Translations under genes and position numbers: made by a program
Assembly (NCBI GenBank): GCA_015484715.1
Contig: WFUY01000170.1
Coordinates: forward strand, 1-8,946
Length of the DNA: 8,946 bases
Source: Thermoflexales bacterium
GTDB lineage: Bacteria; Chloroflexota; Anaerolineae; S140-20
Reading direction: 5' to 3'
In this document: positions 1 through 6,148 of the stretch, piece by piece
Position numbering within the stretch: the first letter of the stretch is position 1
Layout: each line of letters opens with the position of its first letter
Notes under the pieces: model-generated
Told to the model about the DNA's origin: nothing
The model's database searches: none
What the model saw: the letters and a program-made list of their open reading frames with translations, nothing else

Positions 1-263
1 TCCCCCTCGTCCAAGGGAGCGCTGGTGGGCACCCCCGTCACCGTACCCATGTCGGGGGTCGGGGTCTCCGTGGGGGCCTGCTCGGCCCCAATGGTCGGCA
101 CCCCACCGACGAGGAGGGAGAAGTACAGTCCCAGGATGGTCAGGGAGAGGACGGCCATTCGGGTGAGAGCGTGGCCCCGGCGGAGCGTTCTGAGAAGCCG
201 GATCCGCCCCTTGTTGTGAGTACGTGGTTGCCATGGAGTGCCGTTGCGAGGATGCTTCATCAT
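1..263 (-). CDS. Partial exported protein with signal/anchor helix and Thr/Pro-rich linker (cut by left edge)
   Basis: An open frame starts at ATG 263 and is still open at the window edge, giving 87 visible residues. A second in-frame ATG follows at once at 260. An AGGGA-type ribosome binding site (269-272) lies about 5 nt upstream of 263. Residues 1-35 are basic (many Arg, with Lys and His). A hydrophobic helix follows at about 36-56, then a plausible signal peptidase site after A60 (IGA/EQ). The remaining residues are rich in Thr and Pro (EQAPTETPTPDMGTVTG), like a linker in an exported protein. The long basic N-region is unusual for a simple signal peptide, so a retained anchor is also possible. 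It lies 85 nt after the third secreted cytochrome in the same direction, suggesting membership of the same locus. No catalytic or heme motif is visible yet, and the function is unknown. Confidence 0.72.
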   Translation of the reverse strand, partial: MMKHPRNGTPWQPRTHNKGRIRLLRTLRRGHALTRMAVLSLTILGLYFSLLVGGVPTIGAEQAPTETPTPDMGTVTGVPTSAPLDEG

Positions 264-348
264 CTTTTCCCTGATGCTGGTCCGTCCGTCCCCATCGTTA
301 CGTTTCAACCTCTCCCCTACCGGAGGTCGTGGGGAATCCGGTCAGCCA
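264..348 (-). other. Intergenic spacer with a weak inverted repeat
   Basis: This 85 nt gap lies between the last secreted cytochrome and the partial exported gene. It holds a 6-bp inverted repeat (ACCGGA at 319-324, TCCGGT at 337-342) with a 12-nt loop and no T-rich tail, so I do not call a terminator. A short GGAC triplet repeat lies near 277-289. I see no convincing promoter, and read-through from the upstream gene is the simplest reading. Confidence 0.4.
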
Positions 349-1392
349 TCACTTCCCGTGACACAACTGGCAGGTACCCCGGTTGTCCACCCGGAGAAGA
401 GAACTCCGGTTGTTCCCCGAGGGGTCGGTCGCACCATCGGGCCATTCAACGTTTTCGGCGTACCCTCCCATACTGGCAGAGGTGCCGTGGGCAACGTGAC
501 AGGTCACACAAGTCACGTCGTGGCTGAACATCGGCCCGCCGGTCGGCAGTGTGCCGCCGTGGACGTCGTGGCAGAGGCTACAACTGGGGGACCCTTGGGT
601 CAGGTGACGATAGGCGAAGATCGGATCGCCGGAGTCGGTGCTCCCACTGCCACCGGGGGCCAGGTAGCGGGTATGACACTGGGAACACCACTCGGAGAGC
701 TGGTCCCCCTGGGTTCCGTAATCCTCGCCGAAATACTGGTTGCCGGACTTCTGGGCGGTGTCGGAGACGGTGTAGACCTTATCTACCTCATCTTCGACAT
801 CTACCCCCGTGGTCGCACCCGAGTTGACGGGGATGGCGCGGAGCAGGCGGTAGGTAGGCCCTCCGGTGGTACTGGCCCTGCCGTGCGGGTCGTGACAAGA
901 GGTGCACGAGAGGGGAATGGCCGCTCCGGGGCCGGAGCCAATATCCCCATTGCCCCACGCCGTGCCGGTGCTGCCGTCTACCAGGTGGCTTGACGTGGTC
1001 GGTGCACTGGTGGCAGCGCCATCCCAATCCGTATCCATCAGCGCGTTGACAAAACCGCCACCTTTCAAGCCCCGCCCAGCGATGCCCTCAGCGGGGTCTT
1101 CGGTGTCCAGGTCCCTCTCCAGGTAGATGCCATCCACGACGTTGGTATCGGCGCCGTTGCCGCCGCTGCCGTGGCAGGTGTAACAGAGATTGGGCACGTC
1201 GTCGAGCAGCAGACGAGGAGCGCCGGCCGTGTGTGCCCGATGACAACCGGCGCAGGCATCGGTCGTCGCTGTGTAGTCTCCATGAGGACCGTTGTCGGCC
1301 CGTGCAACGGACGCGCCAGAGCCCAGGAAGAGCGCAGTGATGAGCAAGGCCAGGAAGGAGATCGTCAACGACCTGCGATGAGACCGGTTCAC
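349..1392 (-). CDS. Secreted heptaheme cytochrome c, doubled-CXXCH type (paralog 3)
   Basis: A 347-residue exported electron-transfer protein. The start is GTG at 1392 because AAGGAG (1400-1405) lies 7 nt upstream; a TTG at 1413 would place that site inside the gene. The signal peptide is about residues 1-32, with cleavage after ARA, so the mature protein begins DNGPHG. Seven CXXCH sites are at 47-51, 70-74, 163-167, 236-240, 271-275, 295-299 and 341-345. Several are followed by a nearby His (CHRAHT, CHDPHG, CHDVHG, CHVAHG), the pattern expected for bis-His hemes packed in pairs. The last heme site is only two residues from the C-terminus (CHGK). The gene before it is a close paralog with the same heme layout. 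No membrane anchor remains after cleavage, so it should be extracytoplasmic. Its redox partner and acceptor are inferred only. Confidence 0.95.
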   Translation of the reverse strand: MNRSHRRSLTISFLALLITALFLGSGASVARADNGPHGDYTATTDACAGCHRAHTAGAPRLLLDDVPNLCYTCHGSGGNGADTNVVDGIYLERDLDTEDPAEGIAGRGLKGGGFVNALMDTDWDGAATSAPTTSSHLVDGSTGTAWGNGDIGSGPGAAIPLSCTSCHDPHGRASTTGGPTYRLLRAIPVNSGATTGVDVEDEVDKVYTVSDTAQKSGNQYFGEDYGTQGDQLSEWCSQCHTRYLAPGGSGSTDSGDPIFAYRHLTQGSPSCSLCHDVHGGTLPTGGPMFSHDVTCVTCHVAHGTSASMGGYAENVEWPDGATDPSGNNRSSLLRVDNRGTCQLCHGK

Positions 1393-1410
1393 GGGACTAC
1401 TCCTTGTCCC
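1393..1410 (-). promoter_or_regulatory. Small hairpin presenting the ribosome binding site in its loop
   Basis: On the transcript, GGGAC (1406-1410) can pair with GTCCC (1393-1397), leaving AAGGAGTA in the loop. The loop holds the AAGGAG ribosome binding site of the gene starting at 1392. The stem is only 5 bp, but it directly abuts the GTG start. It could keep the site exposed or compete with the larger hairpin just upstream. Confidence 0.4.
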
Positions 1411-1413
1411 CAA

Positions 1414-1454
1414 GGCGGGCCTCTGGCGGGCCGGGATGGGCAGCCCGGCCCGCC
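1414..1454 (-). repeat. Strong GC hairpin with a duplicated pairing arm in the leader of the third secreted cytochrome
   Basis: GGCGGGCCGGG (1425-1435) and CCCGGCCCGCC (1444-1454) form a perfect 11-bp inverted repeat with an 8-nt loop. An extra copy of GGCGGGCC at 1414-1421 could replace the 1425-1432 copy as the partner of 1447-1454, so two exclusive foldings are possible. No T-tract follows on the minus strand, so this is not a standard intrinsic terminator. It lies about 10-20 nt upstream of the ribosome binding site, which suggests an effect on transcript stability or translation. Confidence 0.6.
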
Positions 1455-1590
1455 GCGCCTGTGGGGCGACCCATCGCCCATCGCCATCTACAGAAGCGCT
1501 CTGGGCATCTGGTGCCGCTCCGTCGCCTCATCATCTCTCAGACCATCTAGAGCTATGGATGAAACGGGCCCGAGCATCGCCGTGGACAGT

Positions 1591-1618
1591 TCTATACCCG
1601 CTGGAAGGCTACCGTCAA
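1591..1618 (-). promoter_or_regulatory. Candidate sigma-70-type internal promoter
   Basis: Read on the minus strand, TTGACG (1613-1618) and TATAGA (1591-1596) are separated by 16 nt. They match the -35 consensus at 5 of 6 and the -10 consensus at 4 of 6 positions. The site starts just 5 nt past the stop of the second secreted cytochrome. It would drive the third one through a leader of about 190 nt. This is sequence resemblance only, and a chance match is quite possible. Confidence 0.35.
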
Positions 1619-1623
1619 GCGGC

Positions 1624-2682
1624 CTACTTGCCGTGGCAGCGCTGGCACACCCCGCGGCCATCGCCGCGCAGCAGGGAGCTGCGAGCGTCCCCATCGGGCG
1701 TCGTTGACCCATCCGGCCACTCGACGTAGGCGGCATACCCCGTCATCGTTGCGGATGTCCCGTGGGCCACGTGGCAGGTCATGCATTCTACGTTGTGATG
1801 CCACTCGGGGCCAACGGTAGTCCGAAGGGTGGGGGGAGAGCCGTAGTCAATGTGGCAGTCATTGCAGGTGGCGCTGGGCGTGCCCTCGGACATGTGGCGA
1901 TACATGAAGATGTCATCGCCTGAGCTCGTGCTCCCGCTGCCGGAATCGGCCAGATAGCGGGTGTGGCACTGCGCACACCAGTCGGACATCTCCCGCTCCT
2001 GCTGGTCCATCGAGGACCAGGTATCTCCAGGCGTGTACGGGTAGCCTTCTCCGAAGTACTTGTTATTGGCGTCAGCGACCGTGTAGATCTTGTTGGTCTC
2101 ATCGGTGACGTTGACGCCGATAGCTGCCCCTGAGTTGATCGGTATTGGCCGCAGCAGGCGGTAGGTTGCACCGCCAGTGGTGCTGGCGCCACCGTGAGGG
2201 TCGTGGCACGAAGTGCACGACAGGCTGAAGTTCGCCGCCCCAGGTCCGGAGCCGATGTTGCCGTTACCCCAGGCCGTACCGGTGCTTCCATCGTTCAGGT
2301 GGGAAGACGTCACAGGGGAGCTGGTAGCTGCTCCGTCGAAGTCCGTATCCATCAAGGCATAGACGAAGCCACCACCCTTCAACCCCCGGTTGACGTCGCC
2401 CTCGGCAGGCGCTTCGGCTTCGAAGTCGCGATCCACGTAGATGCCATCCTCAACGTTGGTATCTGCACCGGTGGCCGTGCTGCCGTGGCAGGTGAAGCAG
2501 AGGTTGGGTACGGTATCCAACAGCAGCCGGGCCGCAGGAGCGGTGTGCGCTCGGTGACAACCGGCGCAGGCGTCGGTGGTCGCCGTATACCCCCCGTGGG
2601 GGCCATTGTCAGCCAGGGCCAAGCCGGTTGGCAGAGCAAGGAGCGCTAGCAAGCCGATGACGAGGGCGATCCTGAGTTTCAT
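1624..2682 (-). CDS. Secreted heptaheme cytochrome c, doubled-CXXCH type (paralog 2)
   Basis: A 352-residue exported cytochrome. ATG 2682 is preceded by AAGGAGGT (2687-2694) at good spacing, and the signal peptide starts directly at this Met (about residues 1-24, cleavage after ALA, mature DNGPHG). CXXCH sites are at 39-43, 62-66, 156-160, 236-240, 273-277, 300-304 and 346-350. Partner His residues appear in CHRAHT, CHDPHG and CHVAHG. The Gly/Ser/Thr-rich loop between hemes 2 and 3, including GLKGGGFV, TSSHL and GTAWGNG, is nearly shared with the third paralog, so these two are the most recent duplicates. Heme 7 sits at the C-terminus (CQRCHGK). The role is long-range electron transfer outside the membrane, inferred from heme density and lack of other domains. 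It does not look like a known reductase: no Tyr/Cys catalytic motif or CXXCK heme site is seen. Confidence 0.95.
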   Translation of the reverse strand: MKLRIALVIGLLALLALPTGLALADNGPHGGYTATTDACAGCHRAHTAPAARLLLDTVPNLCFTCHGSTATGADTNVEDGIYVDRDFEAEAPAEGDVNRGLKGGGFVYALMDTDFDGAATSSPVTSSHLNDGSTGTAWGNGNIGSGPGAANFSLSCTSCHDPHGGASTTGGATYRLLRPIPINSGAAIGVNVTDETNKIYTVADANNKYFGEGYPYTPGDTWSSMDQQEREMSDWCAQCHTRYLADSGSGSTSSGDDIFMYRHMSEGTPSATCNDCHIDYGSPPTLRTTVGPEWHHNVECMTCHVAHGTSATMTGYAAYVEWPDGSTTPDGDARSSLLRGDGRGVCQRCHGK

Positions 2683-2683
2683 A

Positions 2684-2746
2684 CTAACCTCCTTCTCCGA
2701 TTGTCCCCCTCCCGCCCGAAGGCGGGAGGGGACAAGCAGAGGTTAG
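2684..2746 (-). promoter_or_regulatory. Two-part RNA hairpin with C(UUCG)G tetraloop masking the ribosome binding site of the second secreted cytochrome
   Basis: The inner stem pairs 2721-2735 with 2701-2716: 15 bp, GC-rich, with one bulged base. On the transcript it closes with C-UUCG-G, an exceptionally stable tetraloop. An outer stem pairs CTAACCTC (transcript side 2746-2739) with GAGGTTAG (2691-2684). The second arm contains most of the AAGGAGGT ribosome binding site at 2687-2694. When folded, the site would be blocked; when the outer stem opens, it would be free. The tail after the inner stem is not T-rich, so simple termination is less likely, though partial stops are possible. Confidence 0.65.
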
Positions 2747-2768
2747 GTCGAGCGGCTATGCCGTGCTC

Positions 2769-3764
2769 CTACTTCTGGTGGCAGACCTCACACACACCGC
2801 GGTTATCCAGGCGCAGCAGCGAGCTATCGCCTGCCGGGATCGGACCCTGCGGCCCGCTGGGGTCGAAGGCCGGATCAGCGAAGCCGGTCATCTGGGCCGA
2901 TGTGCCGTGCGGCAGGTGGCAGGTCATGCAGACCACCCGGTCGGCAGTACCGCTCTCGGCCAACGGCAGGGTGTAGCCACCGAAGCCAACCGTCTCGGGG
3001 TTGTTCGTGCCCATACCGATCAGCGGGTCCGTGAGCGCATCACCGTTCCAGGGCATATCCACCCGGTGGGTGAAGCCGCCACCGTAGGCCTGGTTGGTGG
3101 TGTCGTGGCCCACGTCGGCCCCTGTCTCGTGGTAGGCCACGTGGCAGGCAGCGCAGATGTTGCTCATGCCAGCGCCCCACTGCTCGGTATCGTAGTCCTT
3201 GGCCGCGCCCTCATCCACCTGGTCCACCGACACCGCAACACCGTTGACCGTAGCCTTGATGATGCGGTAGTTGGGGGAGCCATGGGGATCGTGGCAGGAG
3301 GCGCAGCTCAGGCCCTCCGACAGGTCGGCCGTGGTGCCTCGGTCAACCGCATTACCCCAGGCAGCAAGCACCGTCCCGGTCGGATCGTGCGAGGAGGTGA
3401 CGGTTATCCCCTGGTAGTACTGGAAGCCGCCACCCAGCAACGGGGCGTTGTCGGGTGTGTTGGCCGCACCCACGTTGCCATCCGCACCACCGGGCGGATC
3501 ATCGCGGCTGGACAGGTAGTAACCGTCCTCCACGTTGGTGTTGGCGCCCGCCCCCGCAGACCCGTGGCAGGAGATGCACAGGTCATAGGTGCTGGACCGG
3601 ACGAGCAGCCTGGGGCCGATGGCGGTGTGCGCCCGGTGACAGCCGGCGCACGCATCGGTGGTCGCCGTGTAGCCGCCGTGGGGTCCGCCATTGGCAGACG
3701 CCAACCCAACCATGGTCAGAGCCAAGGCTAGGACGACGACTGTGGCTAGGATCAGTTTTCTCAT
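2769..3764 (-). CDS. Secreted hexaheme cytochrome c, doubled-CXXCH type (paralog 1)
   Basis: A 331-residue exported cytochrome. The start at ATG 3764 is chosen because GGGAGGT (3771-3777) lies 6 nt upstream and a clean signal peptide begins there (MRKLILATVVV, cleavage after ASA at about 24). A longer start at 3797 would bury this site. CXXCH sites are at 39-43, 63-67, 154-158, 204-208, 279-283 and 325-329. It shares with the two downstream paralogs the block GPHGGYTATTDACAGCHRAH, the CHDPHG heme, CMTCH-xPHGTSA/VAHGTSA and the terminal CHxK heme. The region between hemes 4 and 5 (about 209-278) differs and lacks the extra heme site found there in the others. It is the most diverged of the three and follows the NHL gene after a 181-nt spacer. 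The role is extracytoplasmic electron transfer; the acceptor is unknown. Confidence 0.95.
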   Translation of the reverse strand: MRKLILATVVVLALALTMVGLASANGGPHGGYTATTDACAGCHRAHTAIGPRLLVRSSTYDLCISCHGSAGAGANTNVEDGYYLSSRDDPPGGADGNVGAANTPDNAPLLGGGFQYYQGITVTSSHDPTGTVLAAWGNAVDRGTTADLSEGLSCASCHDPHGSPNYRIIKATVNGVAVSVDQVDEGAAKDYDTEQWGAGMSNICAACHVAYHETGADVGHDTTNQAYGGGFTHRVDMPWNGDALTDPLIGMGTNNPETVGFGGYTLPLAESGTADRVVCMTCHLPHGTSAQMTGFADPAFDPSGPQGPIPAGDSSLLRLDNRGVCEVCHQK

Positions 3765-3945
3765 CTCTCTACCTCCCATCTCCCAAATTGTTCTCACAAT
3801 GTGTGGCCGATGGTATGAAGTCCGTAATCTGTGCTTCTGCCCCTACCACCTCCTTTCTTTACGGCGTGTGCTCGTGGCCCGTTGAACCCCCATCCAATCG
3901 TTGGCCATGATCGGGGAGCCGCTCGCGCTAGCACACCGATATGAC
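3765..3945 (-). other. Intergenic leader before the first secreted cytochrome
   Basis: This 181-nt spacer separates the membrane module from the secreted cytochromes. Besides the functional GGGAGGT site at 3771-3777, it holds an orphan purine-rich AAAGGAGGT (3848-3856) with no start codon at a usable distance, and a 14-bp inverted repeat (separate entry). I found no convincing -35/-10 pair and no U-tailed terminator. The break in tight gene packing here suggests a processing or regulatory point between the two halves of the locus. Confidence 0.45.
3787..3800 (-). repeat. Short inverted repeat ATTGT-N4-ACAAT (operator-like)
   Basis: On the minus strand this reads ATTGTGAGAACAAT: two perfect 5-bp arms around 4 nt, about 23 nt upstream of the ATG at 3764. 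Its symmetry suits either a dimeric regulator or a weak RNA hairpin. It is short enough to occur by chance, and no regulator gene is present in the window. Confidence 0.3.
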
Positions 3946-5157
3946 TTAGTAAGACCAAACCTGGATACGATTGTTCTCTCGATCGGCGATGTACAATCGC
4001 CCGTAGCGATCCAAAGCGATGTCGTTGGGATAGTTGAACTGCCCATCACCCATTCCCCAGTCGCCGAAGGCGAAGAGGAAGTCAGGCTCCGGTCCCGAAA
4101 CATCGTAGACCTTCACGTTCTGCCCCACAGCATCCACCACGTAAAGCCGATCCCGCTCGTCTATGGCCGCACCGCGAGGCAGGCTGAGCGCACCTTCACC
4201 AGAACCTCCACCGAAGTGGAACAGGAACTGCCCCTTCTCATCCCACACAGAGATGCGGCCATTGTTCCCATCGGTGACGTAGATCCGTCCCTGGGAATCG
4301 GCGACCGCCGAGTTGGGGAAGAGGAACTGCCCATCTCCCTGCCCCGTCGAACCGAAGGAGATCACAGGCGGATCGAAATTCCGCCAAGAGGAGGGCGAGA
4401 AGGCATCGGCCGAGATCAAGTACACAGCATTGCGTTCCTGTCTCACATCCGTGAACAGCAGCCTACCGGTGCGATCGAATCGGATCCCCAGCGGAGCCCA
4501 CATCGCCGGCTCGGGTGTGGGCAACGTCCGCTCCGGTTCTCCGGGGCTTTTGTAGTAGACCACGTGCTCGAACTGGTTGTAGGCGAAGGTGGCATCGGGT
4601 CGCAGGTTGTTCACGTGCTTGAGCACATATTCGCTCAGCGTCAGGTCCGGCCCCAGGATGGTATCTAGAAAGGTCCCGTTCTCGTCGTATACGAATATCG
4701 CGTGCTGAAGGCGATCGGTGACGAAGACACGGCCGGCTCCGTCAACAGCCAGGTAGACCGGCGACCGCTCGCCGGGCATCGTGCGTGGAGGCGCGAAGGA
4801 GCCCAGCGGGTTGCCATCCCGGTCGAAGATCTTCACCAGACGTTTGCCGCCGGTTTCCGCGACATAGATGCGGTCATTCCTCAGCGAGTAGGCCACACCG
4901 ACCGGCTTGTCCACTCCGTAGATCGAGAACAGGTAATGGGGCGGGTAGTTCACGTCCACCGGCAGCGGGATCATCTCGGGCAACGGCTCCGGCTGCCGCA
5001 GATAGCGGATGAAGAGCAAGAGCACACAGGCCAGCAACGCCAGCAACAGCAAGAGCAGCAGGAGCAACCACCGGCGTCGTTTCTCCGCCCGCTCTTCTTC
5101 TTCGATAAGGCTGAGGTCGTGCTCAGAAACCTGGTTCCCGGCGTCTATGTTCGACAT
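3946..5157 (-). CDS. Membrane-anchored six-bladed NHL-repeat beta-propeller
   Basis: A 403-residue protein. ATG 5157 lies 7 nt before the TPR gene's stop codon ends, with an AAGTGAG-like site overlapping that stop, which points to coupled translation. A short cytoplasmic tail (1-30) ends in KRRRW. A Leu-rich helix follows (about 31-50), and the positive-inside rule places the rest outside. Six propeller blades are visible, each with a hydrophobic-D-x-x-G/D-R-(I/L/V)-Y/F-V strand: about 84-114, 132-160, 221-250, 278-308, 326-352 and 376-402. Classic NHL wording includes YPNDIALD, RLYIADRENNRIQVW and GDGQF. There are no heme or metal motifs. NHL propellers usually bind proteins or ligands; some are lyases, but the residues for that are not evident. 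Its position next to the secreted cytochromes suggests a scaffold or assembly role, which is inference. Confidence 0.9.
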   Translation of the reverse strand: MSNIDAGNQVSEHDLSLIEEEERAEKRRRWLLLLLLLLLALLACVLLLFIRYLRQPEPLPEMIPLPVDVNYPPHYLFSIYGVDKPVGVAYSLRNDRIYVAETGGKRLVKIFDRDGNPLGSFAPPRTMPGERSPVYLAVDGAGRVFVTDRLQHAIFVYDENGTFLDTILGPDLTLSEYVLKHVNNLRPDATFAYNQFEHVVYYKSPGEPERTLPTPEPAMWAPLGIRFDRTGRLLFTDVRQERNAVYLISADAFSPSSWRNFDPPVISFGSTGQGDGQFLFPNSAVADSQGRIYVTDGNNGRISVWDEKGQFLFHFGGGSGEGALSLPRGAAIDERDRLYVVDAVGQNVKVYDVSGPEPDFLFAFGDWGMGDGQFNYPNDIALDRYGRLYIADRENNRIQVWSY

Positions 5158-5163
5158 ATGCGC

Positions 5164-6126
5164 TCACTTCTTTGAGTCCAGTGCGGCTTGGATACGACCA
5201 CGCGCCTGCAGGATGGCGAAGTCATTGGGCTGCAACTCCAGGGCCCGCTCCACGGCTGCCAGCGCGGCTTCTAAATCCCCCATCTGCTCATAGGTCAACC
5301 CCAGGCCCAGAAAGGCCGGGGCAAAGTCTGGCAGCGCCTCGGTGGCCTGTTCCAGATAGTCCTGAGCCGTCTGATAATCCTTCCGACAGAAAGCCTCCAT
5401 CCCCTGAGCGTACACCACGTAATCCGGCTGGTTTAAGGCAGAATAGCTCTCGACCATGCCTTGGTAGGCCTCGAGGAAGTCGGGGACGAGGCGCACAGCC
5501 CTATGATAGCGCTCCAGAGCCGTCTCCAACTCACCGGTAGCCTGATAAGCCACACCCGCCTGATAGAGCGCATCGGCATCCGTCGGAGTGATCTTCAGCG
5601 CTGCTTCCAGCACAGGGATCGCATCCTCAGGCCGGTTCAACTTGACGTAGCTCTCGCCGAGGAAGTAGTACGCCGTCTCCAGGGCAGTATCCACACCGGC
5701 CATCGGGCGATCCTTGCGCAGTTCCACGAACTTCTCCAGGGGGGCCAGGGAAGCCTCGGGCTGGTTGAGGCGAACGTAGGCAATCCCTGCGATGAGCAAC
5801 GCTCCCTCGTGCTCCGGGTAAACCTTCAACACCTGGTTCGCCTGCTCCAGGGCCTTCTGGGGCATCCCGCTGCGCAGGTAATACTCGGCCAGGGCGACCC
5901 GGGCATCGGGATTCTGAGGATCTTCACGGATCGCCTGCTCCAGCCGCTCGATGTCCATCTCCATCGGCGACTTGTCCTTCAGGCGAACATAGCGATCCCA
6001 GTAGTAGTAGCCGCCGAAGAGTATGACACTGACAATCAGAGCCGTCAGCACGATCCAGATGGCCCGCTGGATCTCTTGCGTGTTAAAGCTTCGGCCTTTC
6101 TGCGTGGACCCGTTGAGCGTAGGCAT
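5164..6126 (-). CDS. Membrane-anchored TPR protein, possible apocytochrome chaperone
   Basis: A 320-residue protein starting at ATG 6126, with a full AGGAGG site (6137-6142) 10 nt upstream and 22 nt after the NapC-like gene. It has a short N-terminal tail, one membrane helix (about 22-43), then TPR-type helix pairs over residues 57-318. Clear units lie at about 73-106, 107-140, 152-184, 185-218, 235-268 and 269-302, with typical A-Y/L-G-x-A-Y and A-L-x-P positions (for example ALYQAGVAYQATGELETAL). The layout of one helix plus extracytoplasmic TPRs resembles NrfG and the CcmI C-terminal part, which bind the C-terminal ends of apocytochromes during heme attachment. That analogy and the operon position make a chaperone role attractive, but TPR domains bind many partners. 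No heme-lyase motif is present in it or nearby. Confidence 0.9.
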   Translation of the reverse strand: MPTLNGSTQKGRSFNTQEIQRAIWIVLTALIVSVILFGGYYYWDRYVRLKDKSPMEMDIERLEQAIREDPQNPDARVALAEYYLRSGMPQKALEQANQVLKVYPEHEGALLIAGIAYVRLNQPEASLAPLEKFVELRKDRPMAGVDTALETAYYFLGESYVKLNRPEDAIPVLEAALKITPTDADALYQAGVAYQATGELETALERYHRAVRLVPDFLEAYQGMVESYSALNQPDYVVYAQGMEAFCRKDYQTAQDYLEQATEALPDFAPAFLGLGLTYEQMGDLEAALAAVERALELQPNDFAILQARGRIQAALDSKK

Positions 6127-6148
6127 GTTAAGGAAGCCTCCTGTAGCC

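Noticed and set aside
1414..1454. Intrinsic terminator
   Set aside because: The stem is strong, but the minus-strand sequence after it is AGAGGCCCGCC rather than a U-rich tail.
1393..1623. Possible cyclic-di-GMP (GEMM) riboswitch, as found before some cytochrome genes
   Set aside because: I looked for the conserved GEMM core and tetraloop-receptor parts in this and the other leaders and could not find them.
2763..3731. Long open frame on the plus strand (322 residues)
   Set aside because: It lies wholly opposite the hexaheme cytochrome, whose CXXCH sites and signal peptide are unmistakable. The plus frame is low-complexity G/V/R-rich with no recognisable domain; it is a by-product of GC-rich codon use.
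3765..3797. Upstream start of the hexaheme cytochrome
   Set aside because: It would place the strong GGGAGGT site inside the gene and push the signal peptide inward by 11 residues.
3785..3802. Resemblance of TTGTGAGAACAA to half of the lac operator
   Set aside because: Only a short stretch matches, and no LacI-type regulator or sugar gene is present; treated as a generic palindrome.
3843..3908. Tiny minus-strand frame of 21 codons in the spacer
   Set aside because: No ribosome binding site, no recognisable feature, and very short.
3901..4668. Plus-strand open frame of 255 residues
   Set aside because: It is antisense to the NHL propeller, whose six blades are clear, and has no domain or ribosome binding site.
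5028..5072. CAG/CAA-rich microsatellite
   Set aside because: It encodes the Leu-rich membrane helix of the NHL protein and is explained by Leu codons.
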